Origin: Sphingomonas sp. Mn802worker
GTDB taxonomy: Bacteria > Pseudomonadota > Alphaproteobacteria > Sphingomonadales > Sphingomonadaceae
Direction: 5' to 3'
Length of the DNA stretch: 64,000 bases
Assembly: GCF_000382485.1 (NCBI RefSeq)
Contig: NZ_AORY01000012.1
Location: 432,309-496,308, forward strand
Shown here: in pieces, positions 35,180-44,217 of the stretch
How the letters are laid out: the number at the start of each line of letters is the position of its first letter
Position numbering within the stretch: the first letter of the stretch is position 1
Notes under the pieces: generated by a model
The model's input: the letters and a program-made list of their open reading frames with translations, nothing else
Told to the model about the DNA's origin: nothing
Databases searched by the model: none
Translations under genes and position numbers: made by a program

Positions 35180-36100
35180 ATGTCTGTGCGGATGGCGTTG
35201 GCAAAACTTTGCGCGTGCACCTGCGGTGGCGCACTGATCGGTGGTGGTGCGGTGCACGTGGCGGAAACGGCCAAGCATCGCACGGCCTACGCGAAGAAGG
35301 CGACCAACCGCGTCGTCCGTCGCAGCTACGCCAGCAAGGGCAGCGTTCGTCGCATCGTGCGCAGCGCGGGCAACAATTGTGCGGCGACGACGGTGACGGT
35401 CGCCAGCACTGGTGCACCGGTTCCGGTGCCCCTGCCCGAGCCGGTTCCCGCGTTCGTCGGTGGCGGCGGCGCGGTCGCAGCGCCGATCGGCGGCGGCGGC
35501 TTCTACGGCGGTGGTGGCGGCGGGTTCTTCGCCGGCGGTTTCTTTGGCGGGTCGGGCGGCAGCAGCGGCAGCAGCGGCGCCATCGTGGTGTCGTCCACCT
35601 CGACCTCCAGCTCGACCGGCGGCGCGGTCGTCGGCATCGACAATTCGAACAAGAACGAGAACAACGTCGACAATTCGAGCAAGAACAACAACGACAACTC
35701 GAGCAATAATTCCAGCAACAACAACAACTCAAGCAATAACACGAATAACAACAACAATCAGAACAGCAACGAACAGAGCCAGAATCAGAACCAGGAACAA
35801 CAGCAGAACCAGGGCCAGCATCAATCTAGCTCAACCAGCACGTCGAGTTCGACCAGTTCCTCAACTTCCTCGTCGTCCTATGGCTCAAGCTCGAAGGGCT
35901 GGGGATCGAGCCACGGCTGGGGATCGAACAACGGCTGGGATCATGGCTGCAAGGGCGGTCATTGCGCCCCGCCGCCGGGATCGAGCAACGGCACGCCTGC
36001 GCCAGTTCCCGCGCCGCCGATGATGTTGCTGTTCGGCGCCGCGGCCGCCGCGCTGGTCGCGCGCAAGCGGCTGGCGAAGCGCGAGACCGTGGCAGCGTAA
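35180..36100 (+). CDS. Low-complexity Gly/Ser/Asn/Gln-rich exported protein with PEP-CTERM-like tail
   Basis: 306 residues. A basic, short leader (ALAKLCACTCGGALIGGGAV) leads into a basic segment of about 40 residues. A Pro/Val stretch follows, then a Gly-rich region (GGGGFYGGGGGGFFAGGFFGG), a Ser/Thr block and an Asn-rich block of about 45 residues. Gln-rich and Ser-rich blocks and GWGSSHGWGSNNGW repeats come next. The C-terminus has PVPAPPMMLLFGAAAAALVARKR: a short Pro motif, a hydrophobic helix and a basic tail, like exosortase-sorted PEP-CTERM proteins. Probably surface-exposed or part of an extracellular matrix. It is followed by a strong terminator. Confidence 0.8.
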   Translation: MSVRMALAKLCACTCGGALIGGGAVHVAETAKHRTAYAKKATNRVVRRSYASKGSVRRIVRSAGNNCAATTVTVASTGAPVPVPLPEPVPAFVGGGGAVAAPIGGGGFYGGGGGGFFAGGFFGGSGGSSGSSGAIVVSSTSTSSSTGGAVVGIDNSNKNENNVDNSSKNNNDNSSNNSSNNNNSSNNTNNNNNQNSNEQSQNQNQEQQQNQGQHQSSSTSTSSSTSSSTSSSSYGSSSKGWGSSHGWGSNNGWDHGCKGGHCAPPPGSSNGTPAPVPAPPMMLLFGAAAAALVARKRLAKRETVAA

Positions 36101-36123
36101 TCCCGATATTTGCGGGCGATCGG

Positions 36124-36161
36124 AAAAGGGGCCGGTGCAGCACATGCACCGGCCCCTTTTT
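36124..36161. terminator. Strong bidirectional intrinsic terminator
   Basis: A perfect 16-bp stem (36124-36139 with 36145-36160), loop GCACA. The stem starts with AAAA and ends with TTTT, so both strands have a T tract after a GC-rich hairpin. It serves the convergent genes ending at 36100 (+) and 36179 (-). Confidence 0.93.
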
Positions 36162-36178
36162 ATGTGTGATCGAAGCGT

Positions 36179-36688
36179 TCAGGCGGCCTGCAATGCTTTT
36201 TCGATCTCGTCGATCGGGTGGCCGGTCAAATCCTTGTCGAGCTCGCCCGACAGGCGACGCTCCACCTCCTTATGGTAGTGCTTGCGAAGCTCGCCCAATG
36301 TCTTGGGTGGCGCGACGACGATCAGCGAGTCGTAATTGTTGGCGAGCGCGCGCTTCTTAAGCAACTCGGCCGCGTCCGCGGCGAAACGGTCCTCCTCCAG
36401 CTGGTGGAAGTCGGTCTCGCCCATGCTGCCGCGCCCCGCGGCGAACTGCGCGCCACCACCGCCCGCGTTGCCCGAGCCGCCTTGCGCGCCGCCATGCGCA
36501 CCCGCACCCGATTGCGTCGATGAGGCCGCGCCGGCAGCGTCGGTCTTCTGATCGCGATCGGCGGGGTTCGGCTTTTCCTGCGCAGTTTCGACGACCAGGT
36601 TCGGGTAATCCGCATCGCCCTCGTTGCGCAGGAACAAGAGCTTGCGTCCGTCCGCCACCAGCACGACGGATTTATGAGGGACCTGCAT
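36179..36688 (-). CDS. Host attachment family protein (baeRF-like)
   Basis: 169 residues from the ATG at 36688. The N-terminus ([21 protein letters not shown]) and C-terminus ([30 protein letters not shown], then [13 protein letters not shown]) match the family first named for attachment of bacteria to host cells, with a fold like peptide-release-factor relatives. Between them is a flexible Gly/Ala/Gln-rich insert of about 40 residues (near 53-92). Cytoplasmic; true biochemical role is unknown. Longer in-frame starts to 36955 overlap serS and are unlikely. Confidence 0.88.
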   Translation of the reverse strand: MQVPHKSVVLVADGRKLLFLRNEGDADYPNLVVETAQEKPNPADRDQKTDAAGAASSTQSGAGAHGGAQGGSGNAGGGGAQFAAGRGSMGETDFHQLEEDRFAADAAELLKKRALANNYDSLIVVAPPKTLGELRKHYHKEVERRLSGELDKDLTGHPIDEIEKALQAA

Positions 36689-36776
36689 CGCGTTCTCCTT
36701 TGTTTCGCCCCGATCCAACGCTGCCGTCCCCGCGCGGGTTGCGCCGGTCGGGGGCGGTTGCCATAGCTCGGCCACC

Positions 36777-38048
36777 ATGCACGACATCCGCCTGATCCGG
36801 GACGATCCCGCCGCCTTCGACGCCGCGCTTGCCAAGCGGGGGCTGGCTCCGGTTTCAGCCGAGGTGCTGGCGATAGACGAACGCTCGCGCACGCTGACGA
36901 CCGAGGTCCAGACGGTGCTCGCACGGCGCAACGAAGCGTCAAAGGCGATCGGCACGGCGAAAGCGCGGCGCGACGATCCGACCGACCTGATGGCGGAGGT
37001 GGCGGCACTGAAGGAGCGCTTGCCCGAACTTGAGGCGGATCAAAAAGCGGTGGCCGCGGCGCTGGTCGACAAGCTGGCGACGATCCCGAACCTGCCGGCG
37101 AACAATGTGCCGACGGGCAAGGACGAGAGCGACAATGTCGAGCTGAAACGCTGGGGCACGCCGCGCACGTTTGACTTCGCCCCGAAGGAGCACGCCGATC
37201 TCGGCCCGGCGCTGGGGATGGATTTCGAGACCGGCGCGCGCTTGTCGGGTGCGCGCTTCACCTTTCTGCGCGGCGGCATGGCGCGGCTGCACCGCGCGCT
37301 GGCGCAGTTCATGCTTGACCGCCACGTCGAAGATAACGGCTATGTCGAGTGCAACCCGCCGGTGCTGGTCGGCGATGCGGCGATGTACGGCACCGACAAG
37401 CTGCCCAAGTTCGCCGACGATTCGTTTCGCACGACCGATGGCCGCTGGCTGATCCCCACCGCCGAGGTCAGCCTGACCGCGTCGGTCGTCGATCGCATCC
37501 TGGGCGACCTATCAGAGCCGATGCGGATGACCGCGCACACGCTTTGTTTCCGCAGCGAGGCGGGCGCCGCCGGGCGCGACACGCGCGGCTTCATCCGGCA
37601 ACACCAATTCGAGAAGGTCGAGCTCGTCACCGTCTGCCGCCCCGACGACAGCGACGCCGAGCATGAGCGGATGACGCGGTGCGCGGAAGGCGTGCTCGAA
37701 GCGCTCGACCTTCCCTACCGCCGGCTGCTGCTGTGCACCGGGGACATGGGGTTCGGCGCACGTCGCACCTACGATTTGGAGGTGTGGCTGCCCGGACAGG
37801 ACGCGTGGCGCGAAATCTCGTCATGCTCGACCATCGGCGATTTCCAGGCGCGGCGCATGAACACGCGGTTCCGGCCCGATGGCGAGAAGGGCACGCGCTT
37901 CGTTCATACGCTGAACGGTTCGGGTCTGGCGGTCGGGCGGACGCTAGTGGCGGTGCTGGAGAACTACCAGCAAGCGGACGGATCGATCACGGTGCCCGCG
38001 GTGCTGCAACCGTATATGGGCGGCGTCGAGCAGCTAAGCCCACGCTGA
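36777..38048 (+). CDS. serS: Seryl-tRNA synthetase
   Basis: 423 residues. Charges tRNA-Ser. The N-terminal coiled-coil arm (near 30-105) recognises the long variable arm. The class II core has motif 2 ([21 protein letters not shown]) and motif 3 ([17 protein letters not shown]), with the conserved TAEVSLTA segment. The ATG at 36777 begins [21 protein letters not shown], as in the family. The stop overlaps the surE start by one base (TGATG). Confidence 0.97.
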   Translation: MHDIRLIRDDPAAFDAALAKRGLAPVSAEVLAIDERSRTLTTEVQTVLARRNEASKAIGTAKARRDDPTDLMAEVAALKERLPELEADQKAVAAALVDKLATIPNLPANNVPTGKDESDNVELKRWGTPRTFDFAPKEHADLGPALGMDFETGARLSGARFTFLRGGMARLHRALAQFMLDRHVEDNGYVECNPPVLVGDAAMYGTDKLPKFADDSFRTTDGRWLIPTAEVSLTASVVDRILGDLSEPMRMTAHTLCFRSEAGAAGRDTRGFIRQHQFEKVELVTVCRPDDSDAEHERMTRCAEGVLEALDLPYRRLLLCTGDMGFGARRTYDLEVWLPGQDAWREISSCSTIGDFQARRMNTRFRPDGEKGTRFVHTLNGSGLAVGRTLVAVLENYQQADGSITVPAVLQPYMGGVEQLSPR

Positions 38049-38815
38049 TGCGCATCCTGCTCTCCAACGACGACGGCTATCACGCGCCCGGCCTTGCGGT
38101 GCTGGAGCGGATCGCGGCCGAGCTCTCCGACGATGTCTGGGTGGTAGCGCCGGCGGAGGAGCAGTCGGGGACGGGCCGATCGCTCACGCTGACCCGCCCG
38201 TTGCGGGTGCGCAAATTCGCCGAGCGGCGCTTCGCGGTCAGCGGCACGCCGACCGACGCGGTTATGCTGGCGCTTGCCGAGTTGATGGACGGCAAGCCCG
38301 ACCTGATCCTTTCGGGGGTCAACCGCGGCGGCAATCTGGCCGAGGACGTGATGTATTCGGGCACCGTCTCCGCCGCGATGGAGGGCGCGCTCGCCGGTAT
38401 CCGCTCGATCGCGCTCAGCCAGCGGTACGCGGCGGTCGAGCCGGGCGACGACGTGTCGTTTGCGGTGGCGGCGGCATGGGGCGCGCGCACGATCCGGCCG
38501 CTGCTCGACATGGAATGGACGCCGCGCACGGTCGTCAACATCAACTTTCCCGCGGTCGAGCCTGAGGCGGTGCGCGGCGTCACCGCCGTGCGTCAGGGGC
38601 TGCGCGATTACGGGCGTGTCCGTTTCGAGACGCGGCGCGACCCGCGCGGCTACGATTATCGCTGGATGTCGCTCGGCGGCATGACGACCCCGCCTGCACC
38701 CGATACCGACCTGTCGCGCGTCGCCGATGGCTGGATCACCGTTACCCCGCTGCATCTCGACCTGACGCACGAGGCGTCGCTGGCATCGCTCTCCCGCGTG
38801 TACGGCGAGGCATAG
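38048..38815 (+). CDS. surE: 5'/3'-nucleotidase SurE
   Basis: 255 residues. Metal-dependent phosphatase acting on nucleoside monophosphates, involved in stationary-phase survival. Motifs: RILLSNDDGYHAPG with the Asp-Asp metal ligands, VVAPAEEQSGTGRSLT, and LILSGVNRGGNLAEDVMYSGTVSAAMEG. The start overlaps the serS stop, and the lipoprotein gene follows after four bases. The surE then nlpD-like order is shared with many proteobacteria; pcm and rpoS are absent here. Confidence 0.96.
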   Translation: MRILLSNDDGYHAPGLAVLERIAAELSDDVWVVAPAEEQSGTGRSLTLTRPLRVRKFAERRFAVSGTPTDAVMLALAELMDGKPDLILSGVNRGGNLAEDVMYSGTVSAAMEGALAGIRSIALSQRYAAVEPGDDVSFAVAAAWGARTIRPLLDMEWTPRTVVNINFPAVEPEAVRGVTAVRQGLRDYGRVRFETRRDPRGYDYRWMSLGGMTTPPAPDTDLSRVADGWITVTPLHLDLTHEASLASLSRVYGEA

Positions 38816-38819
38816 GGGA

Positions 38820-40025
38820 ATGCGGCGGGTCGCGGCGACGGGATGGCTCCTGCTCATCGGCGGCGCGCTGGCGGGCTGTATCCCGAACGGGGTCGATCGC
38901 GGCTACGATACGCCGCCGCCGCCGCGCGATGGTGACCGCTGGTCACGCGCGCTCGAGGAACAGGATCGGCCTTATGAGCGCAGTGTCGAAGCGCCGCCGC
39001 GCCGCATCGAGCGGCCGCGCCGCGATGCCGACCTGCCGCCTCCGCGCGACCTGCCCGCTGCCGACCGCAATGTCGCCGCGCGAACCGTGGTCGATCGCCA
39101 GACCGGCGTGGCGCAACTGCCTGCGCCAGCGCCTGCATGGGAGGCGCGTCCGGTCGAGGCCGACGCGCGCGAGGTCGAGACGCAGGAATATACTGTCGCG
39201 CCCGGCGACACGCTGAGCCGCGTCGCCGACCGCACCGGGGTCGCCGCCGAGGCGATCGCGCGCGCAAACGACCTGGTCGAGCCGTACACGATCCAGGTCG
39301 GCGAGCGGCTGACGATACCCGGCGGACGCTATCACCTCGTCCGCGCGGGCCAGACCGGCATCGCGATCGCGCGCGCCTATGGCGTGCCGTGGTCGCAGGT
39401 GATCGCCGCCAACCAGCTCGCGGAGCCGTACACGCTTCGCACCGGGCAGCGCGTGCTGATCCCCGGCACGTCGACACGCAGCGTCTCGGCCGCGCAGCGC
39501 GCCGCCGCCTTCACGCTCGACGTCGACTCGATCCTGACCGGCGGCGAGCCGGCGGTGGCAGTCAATCAGGCGCCGGCAAAGGCGGTCGCGACGCCGCGCC
39601 GCGTGCTCGCAGCAACCACCCCGGTCGCCGCCCCGCTCGGCTCGCCCGGCCAGTTCGCCTGGCCTGCGACCGGGCAGCTGATCCGCCGCTTCGGCCCCGG
39701 CGGATCGGGCGAGCGCAACGACGGGATCAAGATCGCGCTGCCCTTGCAGACACCGATCAAGGCGACCGCCGACGGCACCGTCGCCTATGTCGGCGACGGG
39801 ATCGCCGCGCTGGGCGGATTGGTCATCGTCCGCCACGGCGGCGGCTGGACCTCGGTCTACGGCCACGCGAGCAAATTGCTCGTGCAGCGCGGACAGGCGG
39901 TGAAGAAGGGGCAGACGATCGCGCTGTCAGGCGACACCGGCTTCGCCGACCGACCGGAGCTACATTTCGAGCTGCGCAAGGGTCGCACCCCGGTCGACCC
40001 GATCAGGCAGTTGCCGTCACGCTAG
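38820..40025 (+). CDS. NlpD-like lipoprotein with LysM and degenerate LytM (M23) domains
   Basis: 401 residues. Signal peptide with lipobox ALAGC gives lipidated Cys20. A Pro/Arg-rich linker is followed by two LysM repeats ([18 protein letters not shown] and [19 protein letters not shown]). The C-terminal M23 domain starts near 285. In active M23 enzymes the first motif is HxxxD; here it is NDGIKI, so the zinc ligands are lost. HASKLLV and LHFELR remain. This is the pattern of NlpD/EnvC-type activators of cell-wall amidases, so the role is probably activation during division. Gene order surE-nlpD supports this. Confidence 0.9.
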   Translation: MRRVAATGWLLLIGGALAGCIPNGVDRGYDTPPPPRDGDRWSRALEEQDRPYERSVEAPPRRIERPRRDADLPPPRDLPAADRNVAARTVVDRQTGVAQLPAPAPAWEARPVEADAREVETQEYTVAPGDTLSRVADRTGVAAEAIARANDLVEPYTIQVGERLTIPGGRYHLVRAGQTGIAIARAYGVPWSQVIAANQLAEPYTLRTGQRVLIPGTSTRSVSAAQRAAAFTLDVDSILTGGEPAVAVNQAPAKAVATPRRVLAATTPVAAPLGSPGQFAWPATGQLIRRFGPGGSGERNDGIKIALPLQTPIKATADGTVAYVGDGIAALGGLVIVRHGGGWTSVYGHASKLLVQRGQAVKKGQTIALSGDTGFADRPELHFELRKGRTPVDPIRQLPSR

Positions 40026-40062
40026 CGATTGCGTCCGCGTTGATGCTAAGCGCGCCGCCGAC

Positions 40063-41289
40063 ATGACCGACTACAACTCAGACCTGCTCCGCACGCTCTC
40101 GACGCGCGGTTACATCCACCAGATGACCGACGCCGCCGCGCTCGACGCGCTGGCGGCGAAGCAGGTCGTGCCCGGCTATATCGGCTTCGATCCCACCGCC
40201 CCCTCGCTCCACGTCGGCAGCTTGGTGCAGATCATGATGCTCCGGCGGATGCAGCAGACCGGGCACAAGCCGATCGCGCTGATGGGCGGCGGCACCGGCA
40301 AGATCGGCGACCCGAGCTTCAAGGACGAGGCGCGCAAGCTGTCGTCGCAGGACACGATCGACGCCAATATCGCCGGCATCCAGCGCATCTTCGACCGCTT
40401 CCTGACCTTCGGCGAGGGCGAGACCGACGCGGTGATGGTCAATAACGCCGAGTGGCTCGATCAGCTCGAATACATCCCGTTCCTGCGCGAGGTGGGCCAG
40501 CATTTCTCGGTCAACCGGATGCTCGGCTTCGATTCGGTCAAGCTGCGGCTCGACCGCGAGCAGTCGCTGAGCTTTCTCGAGTTCAACTACATGATCCTGC
40601 AGGGCTACGACTTCGCCGAGCTCAACCGCCGCCGCGGCGTGCGCTTGCAGATGGGCGGGTCGGACCAATGGGGCAATATCGTCAACGGCGTCGACCTCGC
40701 GCGGCGGATGGACGGCGCGGAGGTCTATGGCCTCACCACCCCGCTGCTGACCAAGGCGGATGGCTCCAAGATGGGCAAGTCGGTCGACGGCGCAGTGTGG
40801 CTGCACGAGGACCAGCTGCCGCACTTCGACTACTGGCAGTTCTGGCGCAACACCGATGACCGTGATGTCGGCCGCTTCCTGCGGCTGTTCACCGACTTGG
40901 CCGTGGACGAGATCGCGCGACTGGAAGCCTTGGGCGGCGCAGAGATCAACGAGGCGAAGAAGGTGCTCGCCAACGAGGCAACGGCGCTATGCCGCGGGCG
41001 CGCCGCGGCCGACGAAGCCGCGGAAACGGCGCGTCGCACCTTCGAGGAGGGCGCGAGCGGGGCGACGCTGCCGTCGGTCAACGCCTTGGGCTCGATCGCG
41101 CTGGTCGACGCGCTCGTCGCGCTCGGCTTCGCCGGATCGAAGGGTGAGGCGCGTCGGCTCATCAAGGGCGGCGGCGCACGGGTCGCGGGCGAGAAGGTCA
41201 GCGACGAGGCCGCGGTCGTGACAGTCGGCGCTGAGCCGGTCCGCGTCTCCGCGGGCAAGAAGCACCACGGGCTCGTCAATCCGGGCTGA
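40063..41289 (+). CDS. tyrS: Tyrosyl-tRNA synthetase
   Basis: 408 residues, class I, bacterial TyrRS group. HIGH-type motif is LHVGSLVQ near residue 50. The tyrosine-binding block is [25 protein letters not shown]. The KMSKS-type motif is SKMGKS near 236. The C-terminal S4 RNA-binding domain is [18 protein letters not shown]. Follows the NlpD-like gene by 37 bases. Its stop lies within a perfect hairpin shared with the convergent transporter gene. Confidence 0.97.
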   Translation: MTDYNSDLLRTLSTRGYIHQMTDAAALDALAAKQVVPGYIGFDPTAPSLHVGSLVQIMMLRRMQQTGHKPIALMGGGTGKIGDPSFKDEARKLSSQDTIDANIAGIQRIFDRFLTFGEGETDAVMVNNAEWLDQLEYIPFLREVGQHFSVNRMLGFDSVKLRLDREQSLSFLEFNYMILQGYDFAELNRRRGVRLQMGGSDQWGNIVNGVDLARRMDGAEVYGLTTPLLTKADGSKMGKSVDGAVWLHEDQLPHFDYWQFWRNTDDRDVGRFLRLFTDLAVDEIARLEALGGAEINEAKKVLANEATALCRGRAAADEAAETARRTFEEGASGATLPSVNALGSIALVDALVALGFAGSKGEARRLIKGGGARVAGEKVSDEAAVVTVGAEPVRVSAGKKHHGLVNPG

Positions 41290-41303
41290 GCGGACGCTCA
41301 GCC
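41284..41303. terminator. Hairpin covering both stop codons of convergent genes
   Basis: A perfect 8-bp stem GGCTGAGC/GCTCAGCC with a four-base loop GGAC. The tyrS TGA (41287-41289) lies in the left arm and the transporter stop (41298-41300, minus strand) lies in the right arm. There is no T tract. Confidence 0.5.
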
Positions 41304-41735
41304 GCGACGCACGACCACCACGCCCAGGATCACCAGCGCGACACCGATCGCTCTCATCGGGGTGATCGGCTGCTGCGGCAGGCCCAACAGCCCGAATCGA
41401 TCGATCAGCATGGCGGTGACGAGCTGGCTCGCGACTGCCGCGGTCAGCGTGACCCCAAGTCCCAATCGCGGCGTCGCGAAGGCGAGCGCGGCGACGAACG
41501 CCGCGCCGTAGAACCCGCCCAGCCACGCCCACCACGGCGCGTTCCTAGCCGCCGACACGGGCGTGCGATCAGCCAGCCAGATCACGAGCAGCGCCGCGGT
41601 GCCGACCGCGAACGAGATCAGCGCGGCGAGCCACACCGATCCCGACACCTTGGCGAGCGCGGCGTTGGTCGGCGGTTGCAGCGCGACGCCGATCCCGGCG
41701 ATCAGCACGGCCAGGATCGGGAACAACGCCTGCAT
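41298..41735 (-). CDS. DMT-superfamily membrane protein (YdcZ/DUF606-like)
   Basis: 145 residues, about five transmembrane helices: ALFPILAVLIAGIGVALQ, VWLAALISFAVGTAALLVIWL, WAWLGGFYGAAFVAALAF, GVTLTAAVASQLVTAMLID and AIGVALVILGVVVV. The GFYGAAFV and ASQLVTAMLIDRFG segments are typical of DUF606 half-size transporters. Inner membrane; substrate unknown. The stop of recG, the flanking upstream gene, is ten bases away on the other side of a cluster of genes reading the same way. Confidence 0.88.
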   Translation of the reverse strand: MQALFPILAVLIAGIGVALQPPTNAALAKVSGSVWLAALISFAVGTAALLVIWLADRTPVSAARNAPWWAWLGGFYGAAFVAALAFATPRLGLGVTLTAAVASQLVTAMLIDRFGLLGLPQQPITPMRAIGVALVILGVVVVRRG

Positions 41736-41744
41736 TTTGTCTCC

Positions 41745-43799
41745 TCACCCCGATCGGAGCAGCTGCACCCCCTGATCACGATCGAACAGGTAGAGCGCGA
41801 CGCGTGCCGCCTGCCCGCGCGCGCCGGCGAGACCACCGTCGCGGTCGATCAGCAACCGCGTGTCATCGGTCGCGGACGGCAGAAGTTCCCCGAGCAGTTC
41901 GGGCGTCGCGAGCCGGAACACCGCCTCCCCTGACTGGCGCGTGCCGAGCAGTTCGCCGCCACCGCGCAGCCGCAAATCCTCCTCGGCGATGCGGAAGCCG
42001 TCGTTGGTCTCGCGCATCAGCGCGAGCCGCGCGCGTGCCGTTTCACTCAATGCCGAGCCACGCAGCAGCAGGCAGACCGACTTGCCGCCGCCGCGGCCGA
42101 CCCGCCCGCGCAATTGGTGCAACTGCGCCAGCCCGAAACGGTCGGCATGCTCGATCACGATCAGCGTCGCATTGGGCACGTCGACGCCGACCTCGATCAC
42201 CGTGGTCGCGACCAGCACGCCGAGTTCTCCGGCAGAGAAGCGCGCCATCACCGCGTCCTTCTCGGCCGGCTTCATGCGGCCGTGGACCAGCCCCACCCGA
42301 TTGCCGAAGCGCGATACCAGTGTCTCCGCGCGGGCCTCGGCGGCTTGCAGGTCGCTCGTCTCGCTTTCCTCGACCAGCGGGCAGACCCAATAGGCCTGTT
42401 TTCCCTCCGACAGGTGCCGGCCGAGCGCGTTGACGACCTCGTCGGTGCGCTCCTCCAACATGACCCGCGTCTCGATCGGCTCGCGGCCGGGCGGCATTTC
42501 GTCCAACTGGCTCTGGTCCATCTCGCCGTAGCGGGCGAGCGTCAGCGTGCGCGGGATCGGCGTCGCGGTCATCGCCAGCACGTGCGGCGGCACGCGCCCC
42601 TTGTCCTGCAACAGCAGGCGCTGCGCGACACCGAAGCGATGCTGCTCGTCGACCACGACGAGCCCCAGGTCCTTGTACCCGACCGCCTCTTGGAAGATCG
42701 CGTGCGTGCCGACCAGCAGGTCGATCGATCCGTTGGCCAGCCCCATCAGCGTCGCCTCGCGCGCGCGGCCCTTGTCGCGCCCGGTCAGCACCGCGATCTC
42801 GACCGGCAATCCGGCGAGCAGGCGGCGGAGCGAGTCGTAATGCTGGCGCGCGAGGATCTCGGTCGGTGCCAGCATCGCGCCCTGTGCACCCGCCTCGATC
42901 GCGATCAGCAGCGCCATCAGTGCGACCAGCGTCTTGCCCGCACCCACATCGCCTTGCAGCAGCCGCAGCATGGGAGCCGATTGTGCCAGATCGCCCTCGA
43001 TCTCGCGCACCGTGCGCGACTGCGCGCCCGTCGGCGTATAGGGCAGCCGCAGCAGGTCGCGTAAGCGCCCGTCACCCGCGAGCGCCCGCCCGCGTCGTCG
43101 TCGCGTGTCGGCGCGCACAATCGAGAGCGCGAGCTGGTTCGCGAACACCTCGTCATAAGCGAGCCGCGCGCGCGCCCTTGCATCCGCCGGGTCGGCGTGG
43201 ACGCGCGCGATCGCCTCGTGCCAGTCGGGCCAGTCGTGCTTGGCCTTGAGGCTCGGCTCGATCCATTCGGGCAGCACCGGCACGCGCGTCAGCGCCTGCG
43301 CGACCAGCGCCGCGATCCGCTTCGACGTGATCCCTTCCGACAACGGATAGATCGCCTCGCGCTCACGGAGCCCGTCGCCGTCCTCGATCTGCTCCGGATG
43401 CACCATCTGGAGCTGATCGCCATATTGCTCCAGCTTGCCCGACACGCGCTTCGCCTCGCCAATCGGGAACAGCTTCTTCGCCCAGCCCGACGAGCCGCCG
43501 AAGAAGGTTAGGCTGATGGTATTGCCGTGTGTGTCGGTAGCCTGCACCCGCGTCGGCGCGCGCGGCGAGCTGCTGGTGCGGTATTCGCGCGCCGTCAACG
43601 TGATGACGATCGTGCGGCCGACGTCGCCCTGCATCAGCTCGTCGCGCGGCAGCCGGTCGATCCAGCCGGTCGGCAGATGAAACAGAAGATCGATCACGCG
43701 CGAAATCCGCAACCGTTCGAGCGGCCGCGCGAGCGAGGGCCCGACGCCCTTCAGCGACGTGACCTCGGCGAACAGCGGATTGAGGATATCGGGACGCAT
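41745..43799 (-). CDS. recG: ATP-dependent DNA helicase RecG
   Basis: 684 residues from the ATG at 43799; a longer in-frame start at 44009 overlaps sdhE and is unlikely. RecG reverses stalled forks and processes Holliday junctions. The wedge (OB) domain is N-terminal (LKGVGPSLARPLERLRI, then GEAKRVSGKLEQYGDQLQMVHPE). The SF2 core has Walker A GDVGAGKTLVAL near 283, VVDEQHRFGVAQR, and TATPIPRTLTLARYG. The later motif is TTVIEVGVDVPNAT and the TRG-type RGRVGRG. Divergent from sdhE. Confidence 0.97.
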   Translation of the reverse strand: MRPDILNPLFAEVTSLKGVGPSLARPLERLRISRVIDLLFHLPTGWIDRLPRDELMQGDVGRTIVITLTAREYRTSSSPRAPTRVQATDTHGNTISLTFFGGSSGWAKKLFPIGEAKRVSGKLEQYGDQLQMVHPEQIEDGDGLREREAIYPLSEGITSKRIAALVAQALTRVPVLPEWIEPSLKAKHDWPDWHEAIARVHADPADARARARLAYDEVFANQLALSIVRADTRRRRGRALAGDGRLRDLLRLPYTPTGAQSRTVREIEGDLAQSAPMLRLLQGDVGAGKTLVALMALLIAIEAGAQGAMLAPTEILARQHYDSLRRLLAGLPVEIAVLTGRDKGRAREATLMGLANGSIDLLVGTHAIFQEAVGYKDLGLVVVDEQHRFGVAQRLLLQDKGRVPPHVLAMTATPIPRTLTLARYGEMDQSQLDEMPPGREPIETRVMLEERTDEVVNALGRHLSEGKQAYWVCPLVEESETSDLQAAEARAETLVSRFGNRVGLVHGRMKPAEKDAVMARFSAGELGVLVATTVIEVGVDVPNATLIVIEHADRFGLAQLHQLRGRVGRGGGKSVCLLLRGSALSETARARLALMRETNDGFRIAEEDLRLRGGGELLGTRQSGEAVFRLATPELLGELLPSATDDTRLLIDRDGGLAGARGQAARVALYLFDRDQGVQLLRSG

Positions 43800-43892
43800 G
43801 ACTACATGCGCTGACCTAGTCAGCCGCTCCCCGACTTGCCAGAAAAAGCGTGTCGGGCCGGGCGCCTCAACCCTCTGGCCCGGAGCGCACCC

Positions 43893-44171
43893 ATGACCGA
43901 TCCCAAGAGCGAACAACCTATCCGCATCAAGCGCCTGCGCTTCCGTGCCTGGCACCGCGGCACGCGCGAGGCCGACCTGATGATCGGCGGCTATTTCGAC
44001 GCGCATCACGCGTCGTGGTCGGCGGACGAGCTCGACTGGTTCGAGGCGCTCTTGGAGGAACAGGACGTCGACATCATGGGCTGGGCGATCGGATCGATCC
44101 CCTGCCCGCCGCAGTGGAACGGACCGATGATGCAGGGCATGCGTTCGCTCGACTTCGTGCCCCTGCCCTGA
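43893..44171 (+). CDS. sdhE: Succinate dehydrogenase assembly factor 2, FAD assembly factor SdhE
   Basis: 92 residues from the ATG at 43893. SdhE promotes covalent FAD attachment to the SdhA flavoprotein. The defining RGxxE motif is present in HRGTREADLMIGG. The DIMGWAIG segment follows. Cytoplasmic. It lies between recG (divergent) and mfd (46 bases downstream), an order common in alphaproteobacteria. Confidence 0.95.
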   Translation: MTDPKSEQPIRIKRLRFRAWHRGTREADLMIGGYFDAHHASWSADELDWFEALLEEQDVDIMGWAIGSIPCPPQWNGPMMQGMRSLDFVPLP

Positions 44172-44217
44172 ACAAGCGCCTGACCGCTACACCCCATCAC
44201 AGACGGATAGCCGCCAC

